64,000 nt of DNA from assembly GCA_001179505.1 (NCBI GenBank), contig CDMY01000091.1, positions 7,037 through 71,036 on the forward strand, in the 5' to 3' direction. The notes under the pieces were generated by a model. It saw only the letters and a list, made by a program, of their open reading frames with translations, was not told the DNA's origin and ran no database searches. Positions within the stretch are counted from its first letter, which is position 1. Every line of letters begins with the position of its first letter. The DNA comes from Vitrella brassicaformis (lineage: Eukaryota; Sar; Vitrellaceae). A program made the position numbers and the translations under genes. Shown one piece after another: positions 10,442-22,703 of this stretch.

Positions 10442-11998
10442 CTACAAGAGGCCGATGGCCTTGGCGAACCAGACGATGCCGATGCCCGCAGCGAACGCCG
10501 ACGCGCCGAAGGCCAGGCGTTTGGGAATGTCTGGCCGGTCCACCGCCCTCGTCAGCCTTATCGACCCCTCCCCAGCCGCAGCACTGCACGCACTCATCGT
10601 CAGCTGCACACAGATATGACACATGAATGACACACATCACATCGACCAACCAGTCTGCCTTGCCCCTCCCTCTTTGTTTGTGTCGGTGTGCTGACGTTGG
10701 TTGTACCATGGTGCCGGTGCAGTAAGACAGCAGAAATAGGAACACGGCCGGCCATCGTGTGAAGGAGAGGGAAGGGGCGAGGCCGGGAGCGCCGTCCAGC
10801 GAGAAGCCGTGCAGCATGCCGTTGAAGAAGAGCGTCAGGCCGCGACGCAGAGAGGCCGACAGATCTCGGTAGCCCTCCTTTTGCTCCTCTTTGGCACGTG
10901 CATCCAGCTGAGCCTGTCAGCCAGTCCATACGTCAGTCAGACAGACAGACAGACGAATATGAGAAAGAGGACACACCTGCCCTGCTCCCCTGCTTCAATA
11001 CATACCTGCAGCTCTTCAGCATCCCAGGATCGCGCCTCTTTGTAGCCGAAGAATCCGATGAGTATGAGCGACAGCCCCACCAGCCCCTCCGTCCAGGTCT
11101 CCATCCGCTCTATCAGCGCACCCCCGTGAAGGCCGGCCGCATCCATGACGAATATGCGGTCCTTGAGCACAAAGGCCAGCATCCCCATGATCATGGCCGA
11201 CAGCCCGTGGCCCAGCCCCCACACCAGCCCCAGCTTCCCAGCGCCCGTCCACCGCCGCCCAAGACATTGCGGCAGCAGCGCCGCCAGGTGGTCGGGGCCG
11301 CTCACTGCATGGAGCGAACCGGCCAGAGCGCCCCCACCCACAGTCACGATGGACGCCGCCGGCAACACTCGCTTGATGAACCGCGAGAAGGCCGCCCACC
11401 GCCGCACCTGGCTGAGCAGCAGGGCGAGTGTGACGGCAAGGGTGAACCGGGAGGCGCGAGAGCTGAACAGTCGGTCGAAAGCCTTGACGAATCGTTGCAA
11501 TCGGTTGTGGGGGGTGGTGGGGGTGACGGCATTGACAGGAGAGAGCGATGTCTGCGATGGCGGGATGGTGGGTGGGGGGAGGGGGCTGAGAGAGGGGGAG
11601 GAGGGCAGCGACACATCGCTGGAGACGGATGCTGCGGTTGACGAGGATGAGGGTGTGGAGGCCTGTCTGCTCTTGATGCCGATGAGGCTGAGGTCCTCCT
11701 CTTCCACCGACGACTCGCTGTCGATGGGCAGGGCGGCAGCAACACGGTCGACTGCTGTGCTGGTGCCGCACATGGTCACATAATTGTGGTGCGGCAGCAC
11801 GTTGTTGGTCGTCACCACTCGCACACGCCGGCTGGCAGGCAGCACAAACGCCCCCGACCTCCGAAGTGGCTTCACGTCCACCGGCACTCCCCTGCCCCGC
11901 GCACCGTGGCCCGCTGCGATGAAGATAAGCAGGAGGGAGGACGGCAGCAGCCTGAGCGAATCAGCAGATCTTCTCATCGACAGTTGGAAATGGGACAA
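10442..11998 (-). CDS. NicO/UreH-type metal transporter, probably organellar
   Basis: Three exons (11998-11006, 10913-10707, 10603-10442) join in phase to give 453 residues. The N-terminal ~60 residues hold a hydrophobic segment (LLPSSLLLIFIAAGHGA) and Arg/Ser-rich sequence like a plastid or organelle leader, followed by a low-complexity Ser/Pro region to about residue 160. The transporter core follows: GGGALAGSLHAVSGPDHLAA with the H-x-x-x-GPDH signature, then WGLGHGLSAMIMGMLAFVL, LVGLSLILIGFFGYKEA, a second segment FLFLLSYCTGTM, and a last helix FAAGIGIVWFAKAIGLL. These match the NicO/UreH-like family that includes plant chloroplast high-affinity nickel-transport family proteins. Substrate (Ni, Co or Mn) is not settled by sequence. 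It shares a short divergent promoter with the mL49 gene. Confidence 0.85.
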
Positions 11999-12143
11999 AC
12001 GAGTCCGCCGCCTTGTTCAGGCCGTCCTCCTTCAGCACCGGACTACCGCAGCGCACACACAGCATGCGCAAAGGCAGGGATCTTCCCGTTGCGAGCCAAG
12101 CTCGCGCCTCTAGCTCGCAGTGGATCTGGCCCACATCTCATCT
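11999..12143. promoter_or_regulatory. Divergent promoter with GCGAGC-CAA-GCTCGC palindrome
   Basis: The starts of the minus-strand transporter (11998) and the plus-strand mL49 gene (12120 or 12144) are only 120-145 bp apart. The spacer holds GCGAGCCAAGCTCGC at 12091-12105, two perfect 6-bp arms around CAA. Related sequences recur in other divergent spacers of this window (near 22067, 30204, 44548, 49182). Confidence 0.6.
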
Positions 12144-12774
12144 ATGGAGGCCTCGTCGGCCATGCTGTATCGTCCCCGCCTGATGACATGTTCGTCACCT
12201 TTCAGCCATCCGGCTGGGGCGGTGAGGTGTCTGTTGGAGAGGGCCCACAGGCCGTCGCCGGAGAAAAAGGACATGACACACATCCCCTATAAGGTAAGAT
12301 GGGCGGCACGCAGCGTAGCTAGCTGCGATATCTAGATAAACGAGCCGCTCGTCAGTCAGGTGCAATCAATGACTCACTCATTGAGTGGCTGTGTTGATGT
12401 GCAGGTGCAGAGGACGCCATCAGGGAACCTGCCTGTGTATCCTTTGATTCGCAACCATGGCACATACGTCACCACCAAAGTGCGGAAGGTCTTCGGCGAC
12501 ATCCATGTGAGCCGCTGTGAGTGGGCTTCGTCTGGACAGATCTCATGCGGCACTGACTGAGTGGAATGACTGTCAGTGCGCCTGTGTGTGTGCGCGTCAG
12601 GCGTTTCGAAAGGAGCTGCAGACCGTGTGTGAGGCGCCTGTGAGGATCCGTGCGGGGCTGCTGGAGATCAAGGGCCTTCATGTGTTGAAGGTCAAGGGAT
12701 GGCTCACATCTCTCGGGTACGATGGATGCAGCCGTGAGCAGCACTCACTGAACCGTTGGTTGCCCTATCGATGA
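12120..12774 (+). CDS. Mitochondrial ribosomal protein mL49 (IMG2 family)
   Basis: Exons 12120-12293, 12405-12506 and 12601-12774 join in phase 0 at both junctions, giving up to 149 residues. The core RTPSGNLPVYPLIRNHGTYV, then TTKVRKVFGDI, then LEIKGLHVLKVKGWLTSLGY fits the mL49/IMG2 fold, whose hallmark is R-T-x-S-x-N-L-P-V-Y near the start and an I-K-G-x-H-V-x-x-V-x-x-W-L-x-x-L-G end. The first 50 residues are basic and hydroxylated and fit a mitochondrial presequence. Internal starts at 12144 or 12159 would still leave a presequence. Residues after LGY are an unusual extra tail. It would act in the large subunit of the mitochondrial ribosome. Confidence 0.88.
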
Positions 12775-14344
12775 CGTCGCCCTTCCTTTCCTGTCGTGTT
12801 TGTTCTGTAACTGTTCAGATTCTGACTGACTGCAGCTGACGATGTGGAGATCCTGGGAGACTTACTGTGCTGTGTGATCGGTTGTGTGTGCTAGGATTGA
12901 CGATTGTGCGACTTGTTCACATCGTCAATAGTGCACATTAGCGTGGACATGAGTTGACAGACACACACACACACACACACACACAGAGTCCTCTGAAGCG
13001 TAAATGCAATCCACCGTCCATCGGCATCCAACGCATGTCAGCTCTGAGATCGCTCAAGAGTGAGTCAGTCGATGTTAAGGCTCACCCACTGCCCCCGCTC
13101 GTCGATGCGGCCCAGCTGCTGCCACCCCCGCTCGTCGATGCGGCCGGGCACTGACTAAAGAAACACTCACACCAACACACAGAGTTCCACCAACTCGTGC
13201 ACTCCTTCCTCCCTCTTTTCTCACCCTTGTGCGTGGCTCTTTCCCGTCGTGATGGGGCCATGTTGTTGACCAAATAAACCGTCTCATTGGCCTGCGCGTA
13301 TTGATCCTTGTGTGCCCACCGTGACGGGGCGTTCTTGGAGAGACCGACAGCATCTCCATGAGCCGTGGCGATCGCCGCACCCTCCTCTGAGCTGCATGTT
13401 GTGTGGGCGGCCAACACCTGCCAACGCAGCTACCTGAGGGCAGTCTTAAGAGCTGAGACATGCCACGGACACGCTGATGAGTTACTGATGTCTCCCTCTG
13501 TGTCATGTCTGAGCGCCTGTGGGGGACTCTTCTCCGTCAACATGAAAGCGCAATAGGTTGCCAACAAAGGTCTCAATCATAAATCTTATGCCGCAGGCTC
13601 GTTGAAGCACCACTGAGGCATTTTGTATTTGTCTGTCTGCCTTTCTGTGTGCGTGTCTAAGTAATGAATGGATGAATGAATGTTAACACAATGGCTGTGG
13701 CGTGAGGTCGGGCTCTCTGTCTGTCTCTCTGCCACATACAGCGACTCAGTGAATGAATCGATCATCGCACACTCGGACGCGTACGGTCCATGTGTGTGTT
13801 GCCTGTGTCCGGATACAGCTCCCGTGTCTGTCTCAATTCGGCCTATGGTCCTTCTACTCTACAGACATGGCCCCCACCCACATACGTCATATATGTCTGT
13901 ACACCTGTCTCTGTATAAAAGGTGCATTCACCGACACAGAGACGCCCAACAGCTGACACGTGGTCCCTCCATATCTAGGCAGCGAAGCAGCGATGGATGC
14001 GTAGAGAGAGATGAGCGAGACGCATCTAAGGAAATGCAGTGCGATGAGTGAGGTGTGGTTGAAAATCCATAAATCCCTCTCTTCTTCATGGCACACACAC
14101 CACACATCCCAGCACCCCATGAGGCGGGTGGCACACACAGTGAGACAGCGAGGCAGGCTGGTAGTCCATATAAGAGAGGAAGCAATAACATGCAGTGAGG
14201 GGTCAAGAAGCCATAAAGCTGACACGGACACACAGCAACAAAACTCTTAAATCAACCACTGGCCCCCTCCCCCCTGCTGTCTGTCTGCCATGATATAGCA
14301 TGCCACAGCCCCACCACCAGCACCCACAGTAGGTCGATCTGTTG
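12775..14344. other. Intergenic region with repeats and a gene-fragment copy
   Basis: Apart from the degenerate inverted copy at 13157-13395, I see only microsatellites and low-value open frames. A segment at 13079-13155 contains two copies of CCCGCTCGTCGATGCGGCC and is similar to 22700-22760, the last codons of the ankyrin gene, so it looks like a copied fragment of that gene's 3' end. Confidence 0.55.
13157..13395 (-). pseudogene. Inverted degenerate copy of the exon at 52.47 kb
   Basis: Read on the minus strand, this segment matches 52455-52690 on the plus strand over about 230 bp. It includes WAHKDQYAQANETVYLVNN, MAPSRRERATHK and the sequence after the exon. Relative to the other copy it has lost about 10 bases just before the WAHKD codon run, which puts the ATG (MEMLSVSP) out of frame with the rest, so this copy is broken. 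Confidence 0.7.
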
Positions 14345-17300
14345 TCATGAGAATATGGCGGGGCTCCAGCCGGTGAAGTCCTGTCGACACAGTGGGCGCT
14401 CGCGAGGCTGCATGGTCTGTGCACATTGCCGGCAGATGCAGAAGTGGTTGCACGGCCGCAGCACCACCAACCGCTCCCTCTCCTGGCACACTTGGCAGTC
14501 GGTGGCCTCCTCTCGTGCCCTCTGGTTGCTCTGCTGCATCTCTTGCCGCATCTGCTGACGCAGCTCGGCCTGCATCCTCTGCTGGGCGGCCTGCTGAGCC
14601 CGCCGCTCGAGTGACTGCAGCTGGGATTGCTCGTTGCTGAGTGCCGTCTGTCGGTCCGCTAGCTGCATAGCAAAGCCGCTGAACTCGTCTGCAGTGGTCA
14701 GGCCATTGAAGGTCTCGGTCAACCTGAATGACACACATCATCACATCAAAGGGCATGCACTGGTGTCGCCGGCCTCTCTGAGTGGGTACGGACCTGTCGA
14801 TCTGGTTGCTGCGTAGCTGATCTACGTCAGCCTGAAGCGCACGGTTGCCCTCGGTGAGGCTGATCGAGCGACAGACACAAAGGGAGGGAGATAGATCCGT
14901 ACATCATTGGCTGCCTGTCGGTAATGCACCTGGCGATTTCCTGTGCCTGTGATGTGTTCTGCTGCGTCAGCGACGCCTCCCTCTTAGCAGCAGCCCTGAT
15001 AGGGCGAACAACACACACGCACACACACACAGTTCCGTCCTATTCATTGCGTTGTTGGTGGGTGAGTGCTGTGTGGCTGACTGACCTCTTGTATCTGTCA
15101 AGATGACTCTGGAGCTGCCGCATCTCGGCCGCCTGCTGCTGCCGGAGAGACCTCTCGCGATCGATGTCACTGAAAGCAGGGCGTACAGGGAGAGTGAGGT
15201 GCATATGACCTTGTTTGCCTCCTGTGTGTGTGTAGATACCTGGTGAGCCGCTGATGCTGTTGGCTGAGCTGCTGTCGATCCGCATTGGCTTGACGCATAT
15301 CGGCCTGGAGCCGCTCGTTGGCCGCCAGAGTGTCGACGACGGTCTGCTCGCCCGCCAACTGAGCCTCACGCAACCTAGACACAGCAACAAAGGAGGGCAC
15401 AGTCAGTTGGATGGATGAGTTGGTGTCTGTGATGTCTGCCCACCGCTGAATCTCTCGACGGGCGGTGTCGATCTCCTGACGGGCCGCTTGAGCCTCACGC
15501 AACCTACACACAACACATGGTTGATGTGTGTAGGTGATGTGTTGGTGTGTCTACCGTTCGCTCTCCTGACGGGCGATGAGGGTCTCCTGATCGGCGGCGA
15601 GGGTCTCTTGGCGGGCGGCGAGAGTCCCCTGCTGGGCAGCCTGAAGCTGTTGCTGAAGGGCGGCCTCCCTCTCCATCGACTCACGCCTGCAGTCGAACAC
15701 AACCCCGGTGGTAAATCCCTCCCCCCTTCGTTCTTCTTCTCTCACCTCGTCGCCTCGCTTTGCCGGTCTCTGCGCATCAACTCAGCCTCGAGCTCAGCAA
15801 CCCTGACACGACCAGATACACCGTCACTGTGTGAGTGACCACACCCCATCAATCGCCTCACCTGGCCCGCATCGCCTCGGCCTCCTCTCCACCACTCACA
15901 CGACCGTCGTCAACGACCCTTGCGGCTCCTCCGTCGATCTCTCCAGCCCTCTGGCCAGCCAGGCCATCACCACCACCGCCACCATTCTCACTCAACACCA
16001 TCAAGCGACAGCAGGTCGTCAGAGTCACACCCGATGTCGGGCAGCGGGGGCATGGAGGGGGTCATCAGAGGAACCAGAGACCCACCAGCAGCACTCGCCG
16101 CAGCAACAGCCTCGCCCCCCTGCTGACCGTCCCCACCATGCTGCTGCTGGTCCTCATCGCTGGAGAAGTCCACCCCCAGAGCCTTGCGCGCCGCGCGAGC
16201 ACGCGCCTCCGCCCGCTGCAGTCGCTGCTGTGCGGCCGCGTCGTCCTTGGGCGGCTGGTCGCCTCTCTTGCTGTCCTTCTCGGCCTGGCGGGCGGCGTTC
16301 TTCTGCATGATGTCGCCTTTGTGGCGCAGCTCGTCGCGTTTGCTCTCGAAGCGGGTCGGCTGCCGGCCCTTGCTGGTATGGGGGTCCTCCTGATGTGACT
16401 TGGCGCAGCCAGACACGCCTTGCGACTCATTAAGCACGTCTGTCATGGCGTTCTGCAGCACGGCTGAACGACAAAGTCAAAGGAAAGGCGGTGTGCCATG
16501 CGTGTTCGTATGTGGTTGGTGGTGGCCAGCCTACCGATCTCCTCGAGCAGCGTGGTTTTGGCCGCGGTTTTCTTGTTGATCTGCTCCGTGAGGCTGGTGA
16601 TCTGGTTGTCGATGCTGTCGATGTCGGCATCGGCCGCCTTGTCCCTCTGGGCCTCTAGGTCGTTGAGCTTGGTGTGCAGCGTCGGCAGCAGCTTGTCGAT
16701 GACGGCAACCCGCTTGAGCTTCTCATCCAAGGCCTGAAGTGACCAGTCGAACTTGCTGTGTTTTCCAGGCACTCATTTCTGTACCTGTGATGCATCTCGT
16801 CGGGCCACCAGCCTGGCGGCCTCTGCAGAACGGACCACAGCAACGAGCGAGGCTCTGCATCCACTTTAGATGGATTCCGTCCCCCACCGCTCCCTCACTT
16901 ACCAGCAAGGTCATGTGCTGTGGCAAGCTCATGTGCTGTATCGACATCCTCTTGAGTGATATTGTTGATGACAGGGTCGTCCTTGAGAGCCTCGAGTTCA
17001 TCCTCACAGTCGCGATACATGGCCAGGTTAGCCGCCGTCACGGAGAAAGGGTTCTGGAAGCCAAATGTCGAATCGGGGCCGTTGTTGTCGCAGGATAGGC
17101 TGCTGAGGTACAGCACCAGCAATGAGGGGGCCTTGCTGGCGACGGTGGTCCACCACGTGGAGGGGGCGAAGGGGTCGTACGAGCGCACCAAGACCGCACA
17201 CAGGTGCTGGGGGAGACGCGACGAGGGGCCGACATATCGCCCATCAGGCACGAAATTGGAATCTGCACAGATAGCAGGGAGGCAGGCGGGCAGGGGGAGG

Positions 17301-20300
17301 TGCTGCCGGTAGCTTCGCTAGTTGGCTCACGTGTGAAGATGACTGGCTGGTTATAGGTGTATTTCTTGTTGGTGGCTTCGATAACATTAATGACCGCGAC
17401 AGGAGACCGAGGGCTGGCGACATTGGCGAAGGGCACATCTGCATCGGTCCACAGGCACAACAGAGTAGTGGCACAAGCTGACATGCCCTTTCTGCACATT
17501 CATCTACCACTGAGGTTCAGAATGAATGGCGGTTTGCGTCTGGCCTCTTTCTCCTCGGCCCGCAGCCCCTCCTCCCTCTTCTCCCGTGCCGCCCTCCGTC
17601 GGTCCTCCCCAGCTGCGTCAGCCGCCGGCGGCAGGCGGGCTTCATCGGCCGCCCACCGACGCTCCTTGACCTCACGCGCGGCTCGCAGGGCACTCTCACG
17701 CTCATCGTGGGCCCTGGTGACGGCCCCATGCACCAATGACGCAAGGTCGCCACTCGACAGGAACTGCTGGCTGATGAGCTCGCCCAGAGGGACCCGTGCT
17801 GAGGAACAGACACATGGAGCAGCCTCGTCTACGCGACGGTTGCCAATGCCTTCACGTACATCGCAGAGTGAGGTCCGACAGTGTGAGGTCCTTCAAGGCC
17901 AATTGAAGGAAGGGCTCAGTGGTGTTTGCTGCGGTGGCAGGCAGCTTCAGGCGGCTGAAGGGACACAGTCAGCTACATACACACTGGCACACAAACGGGC
18001 TCACGTGGCCTACTTGAGAGTGCGTCGATTGGGGTTGGTCTTAAGGCCAGCGGTCGCGGCGGCCATGACTGTATCCTCAACTACGGGCAGCGACAGCTCG
18101 CCAACCGAGCAGAAAGACAGATGGATGTCCCTGCACACAATGGTTCCGAAGACGCGCTCCAGCACTCTCTGCGGACAAGAGAGATGCCAACAAGGGAGGG
18201 TGTCAGCAAGGCTGTCTCAGTGTGGTTAGTGCCTTCCAGACCTGCAGTTCGTCGTATCGATAGGTTTCGCCCTCAGACTTGGTCAGGACCATCTGGAGCA
18301 GACTCAGAGACTCGAAAGACCTACCACAGAGGCCCTGCAGGCGATACGACACATACAAGTACAGCCCAGTCTGTCACATGGATTCGTCGGTCGACCTCGA
18401 GCAAGTTTAGATAGGAATTGAACGACATAGGACATGAATAAACTACTATTCGCCTGCACACACGCATCACACGGCCTGAGTGAATGCTCTGTTTTCTCGT
18501 TTCCTGTTGTGCCCTCATACCTGAGTGTCGTGAAGGCTTGTTTTTTCTTGTCGTCCCCCGTGTCGGCCATCTGCCTCGCCTCTGTCGTCTCCTGTGTGTC
18601 CTCCGCTGAGTCTGCCGGCACGGCGGCCGACGATGTGCTGTGGGTACGGGTGACGTCACGCGATGATGACGGCGGCGGGGAGGCACTCCCGCTGCTGCTG
18701 TCGCCCTTGCCGTCTCCTTCTGGCCGGGCCTTGAGCAGAGAACTCAACCGGTCGGCGAAGGCAGGGCTCATATTGACATAATGCATGTATAGCTCAAGAA
18801 CAGAGGGCAGGCGGCCGATGGCGTCGGCAAGTTGTGCGCACTCGTCATCAGGCAGACGAGTCAAATCCACAACTGAGCGGCACACATACCTTGACATTTA
18901 CCGGCAACGTGCGCGTTCAATTCCGACCGCCTTACACATCAGCTGGAGCGTCATGAGTCTGTCGGCCCTCTGGAGGAAGCCAATGAGGTCGCTGATGTCA
19001 TCGGCGGTCGGTGAGCACTCCCAGCGGATCGACAACTCCAACATCATGTCGGGTGAATACCTGATGGCAAGAATGAAGCCGCGAACATGATCGAACTGCT
19101 GTCCACCATCTCTTTCTATCCACATACCTTGCCAGTGCCGCCACCAGCCCATTTCGTCTGCTCACTAAGATCGATGCAAATGGCGCCAGCACCTCGCGAT
19201 TGGCATATGATGAGATGCGGTCCGTCGAACGGACAGGACACAACCTAATACCAGCCAGCACACAGTGGCCATCGACTGCAGGTGCGTCTGTCTGTGTGTA
19301 AATGACTGTTTACGCGTCTAGCAGACTCCGACATGAGAGGTCCAGCATAGCGACTTGTGCGGCAGTGAAATGGAACGGCCCAACAAGCTGGTAGATGGTG
19401 CGGAGGACTCTCTTGTCCGACAGACAACACACCAGCCGATTCTGCTGGACACACAGAACATGTGAGGGGTCGGTCACACATGGTCGCCCTCTCTGTCCCC
19501 ACCTGCTTGTTCTCCCGTCGTGCAGCCTCTCTCGCCGAGTCGTGCTGCGATGAGACCCATTGATCGATCGCCAGCTGCACAGATCACATGGACACAGTGG
19601 CGAGCAGTGGTCGATGGGTTTAGGTACGGCAGACCTTGCGGCGGCGAATCTTGGCGAAGAAATCCAAAATCTGCAGCCGTGAGAGTACAGATGTGCACAA
19701 TTGTAAGCTTGCACGTTGTTGACACTGAGCCGCAATTCACTCACGTCCTGCAAGAGGCTGTCTTGTGACGTCGCTGTGAGGGGCACGGACAGGGCAGAGA
19801 GGTCCACTCCTCTCTGAAAGTGAAGGGCGTCACACACAGCAACAGACACACACAGGTGACCGCCGATTCGGCCATCCTTTGCCCTCACTGACCTGTAGAA
19901 CACGTTCGACGATCGGGTTGTCTTTGGCCTTCCCACTCATCAGCTGCCGATCACAGAAGCTGCACACATGAAGACAATTCGCTCGAGGCACTCAAGCCAT
20001 GACGGAAAGACGCACCTGGAGAGGCTTTCCAGGACGCCAATTGCCATGCCGATGGGGCCCCCGCAGATGATGGATGCGACGTATGCAGCGTCACTCGTCG
20101 CAACCGTCGACAGCAGAGAGCACATGACCTCGGACAGGCCCTCGCACGAAGCATACTGAAGTTAAGTGAAAACAGGAGTGCCGAGTGCTCATACTTGCGC
20201 GTCGCATCCACTCTGACTGACCGAGTTACGAGCAAGTATGAGATTGAGCAGATGAACCGAAGCCGCCACGACAGCTCGTCCATGGAGGCCAGCCTTGATC

Positions 20301-21754
20301 AGTCTGTCGCTCTGCAGGATGCTCATGGCTGCCGAGAGGAAGCCCGCCTGCGCAACACGCTCGCAGTAGCCACATTCTGAGGAAAGACGTACGCACACGA
20401 GACATCAATAAGCGGCATGGACCATGCCCCATCACTCACCAGCCATTGCCACTGGCACCTTCAGATAGACCCAGACGATGAAAGCCGGCCACTGAGCGGT
20501 GGCGAAAGAAAGCACTGCGGCCATCTTGCCCAGAGCAGCGGGGCTCGCTGACACACTACGGCATACGGCGGCAGCACAACTGCATCCACACACACCCACA
20601 CGTACTCATGCAGCGGCGTGACGAATCAACGAGCCCTCTTGGCATCAAGGTGATCCGCACCTAGCTCAGAGGGGAAGCCGCGGCGGGCGTGTGAGAACAT
20701 GATGCCTATCAGCTCGTAAGCCTCCCAAACAATCGCCAGATCACAGCTGGTGACCAGGGTCTCGACGAGGAAATCGACGTGGCAGAATATGTGCTGCTGA
20801 AATGCCTCCAGCGCCTCAGTCGTCACTGAACGATGGACCAAAGGCACACAGATATGTGGAGATATGACAGCCACCTTTGCCGATGCACCACATGATCACC
20901 TGGAATTCTATCGCTGAGCAAGACGGAGGCAGCTGCCATGAATTCTCGGTCCGATAGTGTCAGCCTCCCCAACACTGTGTCCACCAAGACACCAAACAGC
21001 GGCAGCCACTCCACACCAAACGGATAACCAGCCTGACAAAGCCGCCAGAGGAAGCGCGTCGCCGCAGTCTGTTGCTCTATGTCGCTGCTGCTGTCATTGA
21101 AAATGGAAACAATGCACCCGGCGAGGCCTCCCTGACCCACCTGTCGATGCGCCTTGTCCTTCTCGGCCAATGACCGTACGAGGCCCCCGACAACTGGGCC
21201 ATCATCCGGCAAGAGCGGCGTCTCATTGAGCTCTTCCAGTTGCTCAACGAAGGGGCCGATGTCACCAGCCAGCAGAGCATCAGCAGCGAGGGACATGATG
21301 GCAACAGCATCAGAGCCCGACGTCTGGCCCTGCCGCTGGTCGGGTGTGATGGGGGAGGGGGTGCAGGGAGGGAATGGGCGAGAGGGACCCGCTGGTTGCT
21401 GATCCCCTGATGCCGCTGCTGCGGCGACTGGCGATGGGTCGATGGAGCGAGTGGTGTGTTGGGCGGCCTGCTGCTGGGCGCATGCGAAGATGTCGAAAGC
21501 AGTGGAGGGCTGACGGCTGCCGTCCTGACAATCACACCCACAAATCACACACATTCACACACCTCCCTTGTTTGTGTGTGTCTGTCTGTCTGTCTGTCTG
21601 TCTGTGCATGTGTGCGTGTCCGTACTGCTGAGGCGTCCACAGTGATGTCATCCTCTCCGGACCCACCGCCGTGCCCCACCCCTCCCATCAGCCCCGAGCC
21701 CCCTTCCTGCATGGGGACGCCGCCCACAACTGGTGAGGGGATGGGGATGAGCAT
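14345..21754 (-). CDS. Giant ARM/HEAT-like, coiled-coil, RING-finger protein
   Basis: More than 20 short exons chain together on the minus strand with small introns and no gap large enough for a promoter. I checked phases at many junctions between about 19300 and 17000 and they agree. The N-terminal part is Gly/Pro-rich (MLIPIPSPVVGG), followed by several hundred residues of paired hydrophobic helices resembling armadillo/HEAT repeats (ASVLLSDRI, VHLLNLILARN, TVATSDAAYVASIICGG). Next come globular blocks at 18.9-17.0 kb, then long Gln/Glu/Arg-rich coiled coils at 16.7-14.8 kb (REAQAARQEIDTARREIQRW). The C-terminus is a RING-like domain: CQVC, CNHFCICRQC, then RPLCRQ. The usual seventh zinc ligand (C of CPxC) is Arg. 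A RING E3 ligase or scaffold is likely. A boundary near 16.75 kb, making two genes, cannot be excluded because that junction is less certain; the exact start is also uncertain (21754-22020). Confidence 0.65.
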
Positions 21755-22066
21755 GGACTGATCCCGCTGGACGGATGGCTGCGGTTGCTGCTGACTCTGG
21801 TGTGCGTCATGGCGTCAGTTGGCATCGGCGGACGCTGGATTGCGATGGGCGGTGCGGACGCGAGCTGCCGAGAGGTAGCTTTGTTGCTGTCAGTCGCAGG
21901 TGTGCGCTCTGCGTGGGGAGATGCTGCTAGCGTGGCAGACGACGTGCGGTCACCAGGGCCGCTCCCGTTCGACTCATCGCCGGACCACTGAGGGGAGCCG
22001 CGAGGTCCTCCCGGTGTCGGCAATATCTCTTCGCCACTATATCTATCTCAACTAAAAGGGTTCGTA

Positions 22067-22090
22067 GGAGATCTACTTCCAAAAGCTCGC
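22067..22090 (-). promoter_or_regulatory. AGATCT..AAGCTCGC promoter-type element
   Basis: GGAGATCTACTTCCAAAAGC followed by TCGC resembles the element at 49182-49206 (AGATCTGC..CCAAGCTCGC). It lies about 310 bp upstream of the proposed start of the large ARM/RING gene. The surrounding 22030-22690 is otherwise gene-free. Confidence 0.45.
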
Positions 22091-22703
22091 AGAACGTCTT
22101 TCTTCCGATTTTTCCAATGATCCCTCCTTTCTCCCGATGCAGAACGTATATGTGGCGTTCAATGAAGAAAAGATGCATGAACGCCACGAGAACTGGTGTG
22201 CTGTGATAGGATGTGATCTCGCTGTCACCCATGGCTCTCTCTCACCACGTGCATGGTCATAAGGGAATGACCTGAATGAGACCTTTATCGGCAACGACGT
22301 CACGAGAAAACAGAAGGGTTATGCGGGGCTCGAATTAGCTAGTTAGTCAGCGGCTACCTGATCACCTCACCTCCATGCATGGACGACTCGATCACAAAAG
22401 ACTCAGTTAGGTCAGTTGACTAAGACGAAATCCCACGAACACCTACCTGTGAACATGCACTCGATGACAGCCATCTCATTGCAAAGGCGGCAGACACACC
22501 AGCTTTGCATTCATCTCCTCTGCTGCATGGACTATGAAATGCAGCCAACCAGCCCGCCGGCCCGCCACCCACTAATTACTCATACACGCACTTCATTGGC
22601 TCAGGCAGCTGTTCTCCTCGACTCGACCCTTCCCCCTCTCTGACAACTGACCCGCCTCATCTGCCCGCCTCTCTCTCCACCACCCACTGAGTCAGTGAGT
22701 CAG

